A stretch of 64,000 nucleotides of DNA from Ochlerotatus camptorhynchus (GCF_037179485.1 NW_027040706.1:1726902-1790901); one strand, 5' to 3'. Positions 12,255-23,491 are shown, numbered from the stretch's first letter. Translations and numbers: made by a program. Notes: generated by a model not told the origin, from the letters alone.

Positions 12255-12506
12255 TTTTTTTTCCTTGATTTGTTTTCCGTCGATCTTGTTTTCCGTGCTG
12301 AGTACCATTGCTACCGACACCAGAGAGGCAGCTCCCACACCCACCTGGACCCTACCTATCGACCCATCAACTCATGAACCGGAGACCAACGGCTTTACCT
12401 CCTGTGATCAGAGATGTTATGCCTCAGAACATTCCAGCGGCGCCGACTGGGATTGAACCCAGGCTTGCCAGGGAAGGAGGTAATCACGCTTACCACTACA
12501 CCACCA
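12255..12506 (-). mobile_element. SINE (Feilai-like), full length
   Basis: Read on the minus strand, a tRNA-like head carries TGGTGTAGTGGTAAGCG (A-box region) and GGTTCAATCCCAGTC (B-box region). The body contains GGCATAACATCTCTGATCAC and GATGGGTCGATAGGTAGG, and the end is CAGCACGGAAAACAAGATCG with an A-rich tail. This matches the organisation of Feilai, a tRNA-related SINE of Aedes. It is transcribed by RNA polymerase III and relies on a partner LINE for retrotransposition. It lies head to head with the next SINE. Confidence 0.85.
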
Positions 12507-12560
12507 CTTAACCACTTCAACCTAGAGAACAACGAATAGAAGATTAGAAATCACATACTA

Positions 12561-12725
12561 GCGGCGCCGGTGGTGTAGTGGTAAGCGTGATTACTTCTCA
12601 CCCCAGTAGGCTTGGGTTCAATCCCAGTCGGCGCTGCCGGGATATTTCTGAGGCATAGCATCTCTGATAACGCTTTCCTTCGGGAAAGTAAAGCCGTTCG
12701 TCCCCGGTTCATGAGTTGATGGGTC
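12561..12725 (+). mobile_element. SINE (Feilai-like), 5' part, interrupted by a LINE
   Basis: The head and body of the SINE are intact from GCGGCGCCGG to GATGGGTC. There the SINE stops and L1-like LINE sequence begins. The missing 3' portion reappears at 18591 beyond the LINE. About 20 bp of SINE (the GATAGGTAGGGTCC region) is absent at the junction, so the target seems to have lost sequence rather than gained a duplication. Confidence 0.85.
12571..12625 (+). promoter_or_regulatory. Internal Pol III promoter (A and B boxes) of the SINE
   Basis: TGGTGTAGTGGTAAGCG corresponds to a tRNA A box and GGTTCAATCCC (12615-12625) to a consensus B box, about 35 bp apart. Activity is inferred, not shown. 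Confidence 0.65.
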
Positions 12726-12858
12726 AGTTACTTCCAAGCGGAGCAGACGTATTATTTATATTTTATTATCAGCCATGCAAGCTATATTCTTACAATTTTC
12801 GGTTCGCCACGTTTTGGTGTTTGTTTCGCGTGTTCTTTTCGTCGCGATTATCGCCGCG

Positions 12859-13592
12859 ATGAGTGTTCGACGCGAAAACACGATTCGCATTGATTATACG
12901 AACGTGCCGAAGAAGCAATCCTATGATGAGCTTTATGACTTTGTTGCTACCGAATTGGGTCTACAATACGAAGAGGTTCTTCGTCTCCAGCCGAGTAAGG
13001 TATTTGGATGCGCCTTTGTGAAGGTCGTCGACCTAGATCTAGCGCAAAGGATTGTAGTAGAGCACGACAACAAGCACGAGACCGAAGTAGACGGTAAAAA
13101 AACTACAAGCTTCGGATCACAATGGAGGACGGTGTGGTAAAGGTGAAGCTGACGGACCTGTCCGAAAGTATCACAAACGAACAAATCGCTGAAAATCTCT
13201 GCGCCTACGGTGAAGTGCTCTCGGTCACTGATCATGTATGGGATAGCAAATATCGCTTTGCTGGGCGTCCGACTGTGGCTCGGATCGCGCGCATGATGGT
13301 GAAGTGCAATATCGAAAGCTACATCACTATCGACCGTCAGTCAACGAGTGTGACATATGTCGGACAGCTGCAAACGTGCCGCCATTGCAGCGAATTTGTA
13401 CACAATGGCCTGTCTTGTGTACAAAACAAGAAAATGCTTGTGCAAAAAACGTACACGTATGCCAATGTGGCAAAACAACCGGAACCGAAACCAACCGCCC
13501 TGAAAGCCTCTGCAACGACGCAGAAAACATCATTCGTTAAACCGATGGGACCGAAGCCCGGGAGGGAGGAAAGCAACAAACCAATTCATTAA
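12859..13592 (+). pseudogene. ORF1 (nucleic-acid-binding protein) of the L1-like LINE
   Basis: The natural start is probably the ATG at 12859 (MSVRRENTIRIDY); the open frame extends upstream to 12775 only by chance. The first part reads like an RRM-type RNA-binding fold (RLQPSKVFGCAFVKV). A frameshift at about 13095-13125, beside a run of seven A residues, moves the frame to the segment starting KVKLTDLSESITNEQI. Near 13377-13418 lies a perfect C-X2-C-X4-H-X4-C zinc knuckle (CRHCSEFVHNGLSC), typical of LINE ORF1 proteins that bind the element's RNA. The protein ends at 13592 after a Lys/Pro-rich tail. One frameshift makes it non-functional; otherwise it is well preserved. Confidence 0.8.
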
Positions 13593-13864
13593 CCCAACGA
13601 CCAAGCGCAACTCAAACTGCGCTAACTGCTCCGAAGCTGTCCACACGAAGCTGGTGAAAACAAACCTTACCAAACAAAGTGCTACTCTCATGGCACTACC
13701 GGCTCTGATAGGTTCAATCAGCAGAATGGTCACACGTCAAACCAGCGATGGAAACGAAACAGATAGTCATTGACTTGGGGAAGCTACAAGCGCCGACGTG
13801 GTCGTCCTCCAGGCAAAAAGCAACGACATGACGATGCGGACGAGAAGGTAAACAACGAATTATA

Positions 13865-16800
13865 ATGGATCTTAGCAGCTATAATATCACCTCGATTAAC
13901 ATCAACACCATCACCAACTAGATCCCCGGCTAGACGTACATTACACACAACTCATCTTCTCGCCTAGACCGTATGTACGTTATCCAGGGTCTACGAAGTC
14001 AGTTGAGAACAGCTAATGCGCATGTTTGCTCTTTTTCTGACCATAAAGCCGTGACATCGCGAATTTGTCTTCCCCCATCAAGCCGCGAACCTGGTCGTGG
14101 TTATTGGTCGCTCCGCCCCCACTTGTTGACACCAGACAACATTCTCGAGTTCCAGGTGCGCTGGCAATACTCGACCCGGCAGCGTCGAAATTACCCCTCA
14201 TGGATGCAGTGGTGGCTGTCGTGCGCTAAGCCTAAAATAAAATCATTTTTCCGTTGGAAATCAAAGGCTGCTTTCGACGATTTTCATCAGGAGCACCAAC
14301 GGCTCTAAGGAGAATTACGGCAAGCATACGGTGGCTACTACCAAAACCCTGCAATGCTGTTAACAATAAACCGTGTGAAAGTCAAAATTTTAACTCGTCA
14401 GCGCAGCTTCACGCAGGCATTCATGCGCGTAAACGAGTTCTTCATCTCTGGAGAACCGATCTCAATATTCCAGCTGGGCGATAGGCGTAGGAAAAAAAAA
14501 CCATCAAACAACTGCGAGACGACGATAACCAACTCATCGATGATCCTGTTGCGATGGAACGGCACATGCTTGGCTTCTACCTATACGCTTCGGGTGAGAT
14601 GGAATACGCTTCGGGTGAGACGGAAATAGAAGCAGCAGACACATTCGAATGCGAGAGAATGATCCCTGAAAACCACCCGGTAAATGAGTCCTGTATGAAT
14701 GAGATAACTCAGGCCGATATCTACTCAGCCATCAAGACTAGCAGCCCGAACAAGTCTCCCGGAGGAGACTCTTTGCCAAGAGAGTGCTATCACGTTCGAT
14801 GTCATCTGGAGAGAAATCACACTAGTCATAAACGAGGCACTTTCAGGTGACTTCCCAGCTGATTTTGATCAGAGTGATCGTGCTCGTGAAGAAAAAGGGA
14901 AATGATTGTTTAGCGCACTCTTACAGACCGATCTCATTACTCAACTTTGATAAAAAAAATCTTCTCTCGTATTCAAAAAAGGATGATGAGTACGCACCGA
15001 GTGGTCAGCGATAGTCGTAAAATGCTCTAACTTCGGCTGTAATATCTTTCAGGCTACCCTTGCCTTGGAAGATCGAATCGCACGACTGACAAAATGTAAA
15101 TAACGCTTTCTATTGGCATTATTCGATCTCCGCCACTCCTTCGACGTAGCGGACCAGTTTTTTTTTTTCGCTCGAGTTCAATTCGAATCTCGTTCGTCTA
15201 CTAAACAGAATCTCTCGGAAGCATTCCCCATCGAGCGATCGGTTCGCCAGGGAGATCCTCTCTCCATGAATTTCTTCGTCCTCTATTTACACCCATTGAT
15301 GAAGCAGTTCGAGGTGATAAGTGGACCAAATCTCGTTGTTCCATATGCCGATGATGTGCACGTGCCTGGCAAGGATGGATCGGATACGCGAGACATTTCA
15401 ACTTTTTGAGCGTGCCTCTGGTGCACACACTAAGATTTTGTTTCCGTGTTCGGTAAATTTTACCGAAATCAGAACAGCTGAACGTTCGGTAAAACTTTGA
15501 CCTTCATTTTAAAGGCTATTGAATTTGAAAATAATTTCAAAACATTTTCAACCTTCCCAAGTAACAATCCAGTAACCATTTAGCATCCACTCTGATTTAT
15601 GATGGTTTTATAACGACAATGAACAATCCAATTAGTTTAAATATAGCATTTCAAAGTGTAAAACATTTCTGCTTAGTAATTCAGCTTTTCAATGTTGTAA
15701 AAACCTTTTATAGTCTTGCAAGAAAGTCAAAAACTGTCTTGTTTTAAAAATAAATTTAAAACAGTTATCAATCCCTCCTTAAAACTGTTCTGTAATTCAA
15801 GCATAAACGTCATTAGCAATTGTTTATTAATGTCTTGATAAAATACTTTATAAACGTGTTCTATCATTATAAAAGCAACCATAAAATCATTTGGTTTTGC
15901 ATTAGAGCAAAAAGCATTTATTGTTGCTTTTTAGGCTTTTTAAAGTGCACCATTAACTCCCCAATTACTCTGTTTACAAATTGAGCTTAATAGATGGTTC
16001 CTCATAATTAATAAATGCCAATTTTATGACAAGGAAATCTCATAGAATAGACGAAGTAGGATGAAAAATTCAAGTCGATTTCAGAAAAATTTACTTCCTT
16101 AGAAGAATCAGCACACCATCAACGACTGACCATCTGGCGGAGAAGAGTAAACTGAGCGGTGCCATAAAACATTGTCGAAAGTTAAAACACATACCAGCCT
16201 TCTCCAGATCTTGCGAAGTATCAACCGACAGCAAACCACTGAAACTGTTCGTGAGCGGAGATTAGCTGGTTTCCGATCCATAGCAGCGATTTTAGAATCA
16301 AATCTTTAAAAAATTTCATTCAAACGTACATCCCTGCATCGTTGGATGGTGCACTTCTGTAACCATCCGGAAGAAGGGGATCTTTTTCGGGAACGATTGC
16401 ACTTCCAGCTGTTCGACATGCGAAATGTTGTAAAACAGTATCGCAAACTATCTGAGTAACTGCTTCCAATCCATCGGGAGAAAACCGCCTGGAAGAATCC
16501 TGGATCTCACAGCGCAACTATCGAAAGATAAACAAACTTTGACGTTTAACTTTTTGCAGGCAACTTTGCCTCCATAAATGCTGCCATAAATCGGAACGGG
16601 TTAGGATCAAGCAAAATGGCTTTAGATAAATACAATTCAGCCTGCAAGTTTTCTTCATAAAAGCCATTTTAAACCCTTATTAATTTGTCAAGGAATTCTT
16701 GAAAGCAAAACAACTTTTTCACAAATGACCCATGAAAATCAACTTTTATGCCACCGTTATGTTACAATTAGATTGCTTGTTTTTTACAATCTTCGATTTT

Positions 16801-18330
16801 CAATCAATATTTTCTTAGATAAAACTATATTTTGGTAAATTTAGCAATCAGCAAACATTTAAATGCGAAAATAATAAAAAGAAAGTCTCGGCCAAGCTCG
16901 ATCTGAAGAATATATTTTTTTTTCTATGTTAAATAATTAGTCAAATCGACGTTTTACGAGGGTGGACTTAATTTTTTCGATGTTTTCACGTACATTTCAC
17001 ATAAAATTTAATACGGCACTTAAAACTAGGCCACTTAATGAGAACTATTGTAATAAATTTGGATATTCAACAAGATTTTTATACCATCAGTTTCTATTTT
17101 CATTATTTTGATAAGATCGGATTCATAAATCCTTTTCTATCTTGATTTATGCTTTCCTAGTGGATTCAGCATGCGGCTAGGGGAAATGGCTCGGAAAGGG
17201 TTTTTATTGTTGCTAAATAGCTTTTATTGTAGCTTTCAAATGGTTATCAATGCGTTCGTCATACAACCTTTTGCAGTAGATCAATCTTGAAGAGCTTCGA
17301 GAATACACCCTTCAGAACCTTCTCCAGGGTGGGCCAACTAGACATATTCTAGTCTTAATGAGGTTTTGGTGGATGCATTAATGACAAAATAGCCTTGACC
17401 AGGGTTTTATGAATGTTGTTTTATAGTTGCTTTGTAGTATTTCATAAAACTTAAAATGTTACTTGGGTTGTTTAAATGATCAAATCTTGTCATTTTAGTG
17501 GAGATTTAGTTTCAAAGTAGCTGAAAAGCAATTGAATTGAATTGCATAAATTTTACCGAAAAGTTCAGCTGTTCAGATTTCGGTAAAAATTACCGAAGTC
17601 GGCGATAATTTCTAAGTGTGCAAGGCTGAGCCTAGAGAAATCTGTGTCGATATCAATCGGCTACACTGACGTCATGCCACTCAGAGTGCTGTGGCTGCGG
17701 AACGAAAACACCGTTCGTATTCTGGGGGTGACTTTCGCTAACTCCATAGGCTAATGAACAAGTTAAACTGGGATGAGCTTGAAGGTAAATTCTCTCGACA
17801 GGTTTATCTCCACTCTCTCCGTACACTCACCTTGCACCAAAAAGTGATCCTGCTCAACACATTCATCACGTCAGATATGGTATCTCGCATCCATTATTAC
17901 ACTAACTGCCACTCATACACCAAAACTGACCTCGATGATGGGAACGTTCCTATGGCGAGGCATCGCGGCAAGAGTTCCAATGCAACAGCTCGCGCGTAGC
18001 AGAGAAGTAGGTGGCTTGAAACTGCACTTGCCAGCTTTGAAGTGCAAGGCGCTGCTACAAATTAGACATGTGAGTGATATCGCTTCCCTTCTCTTCTATA
18101 TGTCCTTTCTTACTCAGCAAAAGCCTACGCCCCCCCCCCCCGTAGTAACTCGTGAGTTTCCAACAGCAAACTGGCGGCAAATCTGGACAAATAAAAAGAT
18201 GCTACAGCTAAATTCAAGTGAACGAAGTACCTTATTCTTGTTGGTCAACGGAAAGCCGATGGGGAAAACTGCCAATACTGTAAAGCTGCCAAGCACAAGT
18301 ACAGTGAATGTGTACGAGTGGAGCTAGCTT
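13865..18330 (+). pseudogene. ORF2 (endonuclease/reverse transcriptase) of the L1-like LINE, broken
   Basis: It starts at ATG 13865 with ITSININTI, the usual opening of an AP-type endonuclease. It then jumps within about 50 bp to the C-terminal endonuclease block RLDRMYV...SFSDHKAVTSRI (13965-14070), so nearly all of the nuclease domain is deleted. RT pieces follow: SPNKSPGGDSLPRE (about 14740-14780), SYRPISLLNFD (about 14918-14950), RSVRQGDPLSMNFFVLYLHP (about 15240-15297) and VPYADDV (about 15338-15358). ORF2 is interrupted after 15425 by a DNA element and resumes at 17618; joining the flanks gives continuous coding (RASGARLSLEKS). The C-terminal part includes LHSLRTLTLHQKVILLNTFI, then after a frameshift TFLWRGIAARVPMQQLAR and LKLHLPALKCKALL. 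Several stops and frameshifts make it non-functional. Confidence 0.8.
15426..17617. mobile_element. 2.2-kb non-autonomous TIR element nested in LINE ORF2
   Basis: The ends are inverted repeats of about 70 bp that share CGGTAAATTTTACCGAAATC-type palindromes and CAGAACAGCTGAAC. The 5-bp sequence GTGCA flanks both sides (15421-15425 and 17618-17622), and deleting the element plus one copy restores the LINE reading frame. No transposase is visible inside; the longest open stretches (for example 16320-16517) look random. The ends CACACTAAG/CACTTAGAA faintly recall CACTA- or Chapaev-type termini, but the superfamily is undetermined. The interior is AT-rich with many ordinary-looking sequences, so it may itself contain older insertions. 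Confidence 0.75.
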
Positions 18331-18590
18331 GGAGATTGCAGCAGCAAAAGATAACGATACTACTCAATGGATGGCGCAGACTCTCGAATTATTAAGGCAT
18401 CAACTGGGGAGCATAGAAAGAACAAAAAAACATAGAATACTCGAATTATTCATAAAATATGTCACCTTTGTTATGTTATTGATGTATCCTCATTAGAATT
18501 CGAATTAGATATCGAAGTTTGAATAATTATTTTGTAATTGCTTTTTAACTTTCGGAAGAATAAACAAATTTTACAAATAAAAAAAAACAA

Positions 18591-18675
18591 GTGTGGGAGA
18601 TGCCTGCCTGGCGTGGGTAGCATTGGTGCTCAGCACGGAAAACAAGATCGACGGAAAACAAATCAAGGTAAAAAA
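18591..18675 (+). mobile_element. 3' part of the interrupted SINE
   Basis: GTGTGGGAGATGCCTGCCTG through CAGCACGGAAAACAAGATCG to AATCAAGGTAAAAAA is the end of the SINE whose head lies at 12561-12725. It follows immediately after the LINE A-tail. Confidence 0.8.
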
Positions 18676-18709
18676 TCAGTCACGCTTACCACTACACCAC
18701 CGGCGCTGG
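18676..18709 (-). mobile_element. SINE head fragment
   Basis: GTCACGCTTACCACTACACC followed by ACCGGCGCTG is the reverse complement of the SINE 5' head. Only about 30 bp is present, abutting the tail of the preceding SINE, which suggests a rearranged or twin-primed copy. Confidence 0.65.
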
Positions 18710-18892
18710 TTCATAAATTAATATAGCTTAACATATAAATGTTAGCAATCTACTCAATCAATGGGTTCATAGGTATTAGGAAGATGAGATCGTCCTTTAG
18801 GGGGATTAGTTCATTTACAAAATAAGTGGTTTACAGTCAGATTCAGAAACATTTTAGGTTTTGTCCGACTTTTGTATGGCCTTCGATTGTGC

Positions 18893-19095
18893 AACGCCCG
18901 GCCAGGTAGGCAGCGCCCACATTTGGACCCTAAATATCGACCATTAACTCATGGACCGGGGACCAACGGCGTTACTTCCTTTCCCAAGGAAGGCGTGATC
19001 AGAGATTTTATGACTCAGAAAATCCCAGCGGCGCCGACTGGGATTGAACCCATTGAAATGCAATCACACTTACCACTTCACCGCCAGCGCCGCTG
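18893..19095 (-). mobile_element. SINE (Feilai-like), diverged, tail missing
   Basis: On the minus strand the head (GGCGGTGAAGTGGTAAGTGT and GGTTCAATCCCAGTCGGC) and body (ATAAAATCTCTGATCACGCC, CCCGGTCCATGAGT) are recognisable with many substitutions. The A-rich 3' end is not preserved, so this is an older copy than that at 12255. Confidence 0.75.
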
Positions 19096-20589
19096 CAGAT
19101 GTGCACTATATCCAACAATAGTTCATTCTATGCGCACGAGTATTGATGGTCCGAAAGTGAGGATAACAATAACAAACCAGGGTTTTTGGCTGGAGCGAAA
19201 GTGAGTATAACAAACTTCGCACTTGTAAATGGAGTTACGCGAGTATGCGAGATATAAACGCCAGAAAGGTCAATTTCAATTGATACTGAGCAAGGTAGTT
19301 AATGATGTTAACGTCCGTTAACGTCTTCAATGAAAATTCCCACGCTGAAGTTAACGATTAACAAGTGAGTGACGATGAGGTTAGGTTGAGAAAGTGGCTC
19401 TTCTAATGATGGGCATGAACATTAACAGCACTGCTTCTCACCGTTCAATTATAAACAAAGGCGTCTCACAATCTGAAATTTCAAAAGTTTGGTAAACTGA
19501 TTTAAAATTTATAGTATATTCGGTAGTTTTTCACAGAATTCACCATTTGCCTCATTTTATAGTTTTTACTGTAATTTTTATTACAGAGTTCATCAATTCA
19601 ATAATCGCATTACCATTCGTTCAAACTTTACCATGGAGAATAGTATCTAACTAAATGTTACTTACACATGAAAATCAAGCGATCCTGATTCAGAAAGCAA
19701 TTATAAACGCTGGCCTATCGAAAATGTGATAGAATAAGCTCTGTTACAAATCAGGTATAATCGAATAAAAAACGTTTCGATGTCAGTAGACAACGCCAAG
19801 CAGTTCAATGTAGTTAGTAGTTGAATAAATTTTGCAAATTCTCCAGTAGAACTATATCCTGGTAGAATAATTTGAGTTTATTTTTATTCTAGAACCATGA
19901 GCTCCCTCAACAAACTCAACAAACTGCTGTTTAATTTCCTTTAAATCTCTGGTAGAAGGTCTTTCCAAAACTGCTCGGCTATATGATTCACTGTTTGTTG
20001 GGAAACCCCATGTGAGACATACACTAGGATACACTCGATATACTCTATTAATGTGGTTGTATAAATGCATTACCAATTGAGTTCTATAATATTGAAAAAT
20101 TTATCGGTTACTATACATCATCTGAATGGGCTTCGTTTTTTTAGCACTACGATATTTCTTCGATCCAATTTACTTCCATCTCACTCCCATACAAAGTATC
20201 CAAGGTAGTGATTTTTGCTAGTTCCAGTGCTCCAAAATCGATGAAATATTGAATTTCGGTTCAATTTGTAATGCAGATTACGAATATTAAGTTTTATGCT
20301 CTATATTGACAACATTTGTTTAATTTTTGGTGAAGTATGGTCAATATTGGTTTTATCGGGTAAACCGCAATTTAATTTCTAAGTACCGAAATACATAGAA
20401 GTTCGAGATAAGCAGTGACCATCTCTCACATCATTTGCAAAAATGGGTTCAGCTTTTCGCTTGAATACAAATCTACTGTTTGTTACGGTTCTATGCAAGC
20501 CTAAACTCTATTCCATCGTTCGCTTAGAGAAAAATCATATTTTGACAACTAAATGCAAACTTATCAATAAATGAGCTATTTGTGCGCAA
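19096..20589. other. No gene seen
   Basis: AT-rich DNA with no recognisable coding stretch or repeat. The open stretch 19852-20076 (minus) has no domain I recognise. Confidence 0.5.
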
Positions 20590-20875
20590 TACTGCGCATG
20601 TCCAGCCGTGGCCAAGTAAAACTTATGTCCCGATAGCTGTTTGAACCCGGTATTCACGTAGGTTTCATTGTTCATGAAGGATATCCATCGAATTTGGTCT
20701 GTACTTGGTCATACAGCTCTCGAGCACGGATTCTAGCTACATTATTTTGCTTAAAAGCCAGATTCAGTTGCCTGCAGACTTGGTAGAACTGAAAGTCTTC
20801 TCGGAGATGGTAAACACTGCACGATACTGCGGGTGACACCGAATTTTTCGGCCTATCGCCGCAGCTCCAGGTATT
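20590..20875 (-). pseudogene. Older DD37E-type mariner transposase relic
   Basis: On the minus strand, broken frames read FQFYQVCRQLNLAFKQNN, then ARIRARELYDQVQTKFDG, then MNNETYVNTGFKQLSGHKFY. These align with the transposase of the younger element beside it (TKFDCVVMDDETYV..., QFPGQEFY). The catalytic MDDET is changed to MNNET. The homology appears to resume on the far side of the younger insertion at about 22178-22290 (minus), where SKFAKVL- and LKV-like pieces of the N-terminal helix-turn-helix can be read. It is an old, inactive copy with stops and frameshifts that became the landing site of the element at 20878-22175. Confidence 0.65.
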
Positions 20876-20877
20876 TA

Positions 20878-22175
20878 AAGGGTGATACGGTCAAAATTTG
20901 GTCAATATCAACTTGACGTATTTCTTTCAATTTTGCATTTAAAAAACCTGAACACCCCTCATTTTGAAGGTGTGTGTGTGTAGAATGTTGCTTCTATTTT
21001 GATTTTGGAATTCACTCTTCAGTTGTCAAAATGCCGTCCAAGCAAGAAGAGCAGCGTATCAAAATTTTGCTCGCGCATCGCGAAAATTCGAGCTACTCGC
21101 ACGCAAAGTTGGCAAAATCGCTAAAAGTTGCCAAATCAACCGTTACAAATGTAATTAAAGTGTTTGGGGAACGTTTGTCGACAGCCAGGAAGTCTGGATC
21201 GGGGGGAAATCGAAAACCGGAAGCCGCTGAGACGACAAAGAGAGTTGCCGGTAGTTTCAAGCGAAACCCTAACCTCTCTCTCCGAGATGCCGCAAATAAG
21301 CTGGGTGTATCGTCTACAACCGTGCATCGAGCCAAAAAACGAGCCGGACTATCGACTTACAAGAAGGTAGTGACTCCAAATCGCGATGATAAACAAAATA
21401 CGACGGCCAAAGCGCGATCCCAGGCTGTACACGACGATGCTGACGAAGTTTGACTGCGTGGTAATGGACGACGAAACCTACGTCAAAGCCGACTACAAGC
21501 AGTTTCCGGGACAGGAGTTTTATACGGCAAAAGGAAGGGGAAAGGTAGCAGATGTTTTCAAGCACATGAAACTGTCAAAGTTCGCAAAGAAATATCTGGT
21601 TTGGCAAGCCATCTGTACCTGTGGCTTGAAAAGCAGCATTTTCATAGCTTCCGGGACTGTCAACCAAGAAATTTACGAGAAAGAGTGTTTGAATAAACGT
21701 CTGCTGCCTTTCCTGAAGAAACACGGTTGTTCCGTACTGTTTTGGCCGGATTTGGCATCTTGCCATTACGGTAAAAAGGCCATGGAGTGGTACGCCGCCA
21801 ACAACGTGCAGGTGGTTCCCAAGGACAAGAACCCTCCCAACACGCCAGAGCTCCGCCCAATTGAGAAATACTGGGCTATTGTCAAGCGGAACCTAAAGAA
21901 GACCAAAAAAACTGCTAAGGGCGAGCAGCAGTTCAAGGCAAACTGGCTTTCTGCGGCGAAGAAGGTGGACAAGGTGGCTGTACAAAATCTGATGGCAGGG
22001 GTCAAGCGTAAGGCCCGGCAATTCGGATTTGGAAAAGCGGAAGCCTAACTGAATATTTTTCCTGAATTTTATACTAATTGAACTTGAAAAAGAAATTTAA
22101 TTTGATTTTTTAAATAAACGATTTCACCGATTTACACGCGTTTTCCCTTGACCAAATTTTGACCGTATCACCCTT
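20878..22175 (+). mobile_element. DD37E (ITmD37E) mariner-type transposon, nearly intact
   Basis: It is 1298 bp with inverted ends beginning AAGGGTGATACGGTCAAAAT at both termini (about 28 bp, essentially perfect) and flanked by TA at 20876-20877 and 22176-22177. TA duplication and this size are typical of the IS630-Tc1-mariner superfamily. It codes for a transposase with the DD37E signature first described in mosquitoes (ITmD37E). The perfect ends and single frameshift indicate a recent insertion. Confidence 0.93.
21031..22048 (+). pseudogene. DD37E transposase, one frameshift
   Basis: This transposase would cut the element out and insert it at TA. The start is at ATG 21031 (MPSKQEEQRIKILLAHREN); the frame is open upstream to 20974 but that precedes the usual N-terminus. 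The N-terminal half holds paired helix-turn-helix segments (AKLAKSLKVAKSTVTNVI, then LSLRDAANKLGVSSTTVHRA). The catalytic half has Asp in VMDDETY (codon 21470), Asp in WPDLASCHY (codon 21749) and Glu in LRPIEKYWA (codon 21863), with 37 residues between the second Asp and the Glu. A one-base shift at about 21410-21440 separates the halves, so no full protein is made from this copy. Otherwise there are no stops up to 22048. It lies 150 bp inside the left end and 127 bp before the right end. Confidence 0.92.
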
Positions 22176-22299
22176 TAGGTCGGCCTTGGGTCCTTATGAC
22201 ATTTCGTCAGAGTTGACAACTGACAGACAGAATCACTTTGAGGTCCTTAATCAACACTTTCGCAAACTTAGATGTAGACCATGATGAATTTTTCACTTC

Positions 22300-23260
22300 T
22301 TTTCTTTTCTCTTGCATTTCAAATATTTAACATGAAGATGTCAAAAGCTTTCATATCCGTCTACAAGGATCACTGTAATAACCAAAAAAAAACATTGTTT
22401 CATTTATAAATGGACCATGCTTTACTATGGTCTACTAAACTCAAACTCTAAATCTGCATGTTATCTAATGTTTGACAACATGCTAAAATTCAATCATAGA
22501 ACTCATTCAAGCATAATTACTGCTACTGCAAACGATTTGGTTCCACGACGTTGCTTGTGCTACAATGCATATTTTCGTCCATGGTTATACAGCCACGAGC
22601 AAGCAACTTCACGGCCTTTACCGTTTGGTACACTAAATAAACAATCTCGGAAAGTTTGTTTCCACTTTCATGCTGTCCACTTCACGGCATTAGGAAATTA
22701 ATACATCTACCCAGAAATCACCAAACGGCTTTTGAAAGCCTATTCCAACGGGATTTTTTTAAACACATATAAATACTGCTCAATGGACCACTAGGGCAAA
22801 CCTACAAAATCGGAGTACTGTGTAGAGCCCTGTTGTAGTACCTGCAGGCAAAACCTATTATATCCAGATGATTAATTTTAATAGGAGCAATAACAGAAGA
22901 TAAGTGAAAATTCAATACACTTTTTAGTTGGTGCTTACATTCCGCTTTTGAACTACTTTTCCTGTTTTCTCATCATTCTTCATATTACGTTACAATTGGA
23001 ACTTTATTTACTTGCTTACTTTGGATATGAGCTAGTTGAGAATTCTTTGGTGCAAGCAATGGAAATATTTACCTTATTTGACAAAACCCAAAACCCATGA
23101 CGTTTGATTATTGAAAACAATTTGAATGAAGAAAAGAGACCTTCTGCTGTCATGATTACATGAGATTTGTCAAATAATGTAAATATTTATCACAAATGAT
23201 CCATGTGTTGGTCGCAGCGATTATAACCCGAAAAAATGGGTTAGTTTGAATCCAACATTT
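22300..23260. other. No gene seen
   Basis: An open stretch at 22417-22701 (94 codons, +) has no recognisable domain. The rest is AT-rich with nothing identifiable. Confidence 0.5.
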
Positions 23261-23491
23261 CTCGATTACTTTTTAAAGGGACGTATCAGCTTTTGTAAAC
23301 AATACATTTAATCGTCGATTTGGCGTAACTGGTAGGTCACCCATGCATGCTAACACTACCATCAGATAGAGGAAATTTTTCCTTACCTGCAAGTGGTGTT
23401 AGTAAGCGTGTGCAAGCTACCAGTTACGCCAAATCGACAATCAAATGCATTGTTTACAAAAGCTGATACTTCCCTTTGAAAAAGTAATCGA
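23261..23491. repeat. MITE with about 100-bp inverted arms
   Basis: Left arm 23261-about 23365 and right arm about 23375-23491 are inverted copies (CGATTACTTTTTAAAGGGA, CAGCTTTTGTAAACAAT, TCGATTTGGCGTAACTGGTA), about 85-90 percent alike. It is non-coding and can fold into a long hairpin. Confidence 0.8.

Larger units (their letters stand above)
12726..18590 (+). mobile_element. L1-like LINE, degenerate, split by a nested element
   Basis: A 5' UTR is followed by ORF1 remnants (12859-13592), ORF2 remnants (13865-15425 and 17618-about 18330), a short AT-rich 3' UTR and an A-tail (18579-18587). It lies inside a SINE (12561-12725 and 18591-18675). A 2.2-kb inverted-repeat element splits ORF2. Without that insert the LINE is about 3.7 kb, shorter than a full element because most of the endonuclease region is deleted. 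The L1 clade is inferred from the ORF2 motif style (SFSDHKA, SPGGDSLPRE, YRPISLLNFD, RSVRQGDPLS, YADDV) and the Tx1/L1-like ORF1. Confidence 0.8.

Noticed and set aside
12265..12511. Short proline-rich proteins on the plus strand
   Set aside because: They read through the antisense strand of a full-length SINE.
12571..12640. A tRNA gene
   Set aside because: The A and B boxes belong to the SINE head; the same unit recurs several times and continues into the SINE body without an acceptor stem.
15426..17617. A host gene inside the nested element
   Set aside because: No coding segment, splice-site pair or protein similarity; the inverted ends and restored LINE frame show that it is one inserted element.
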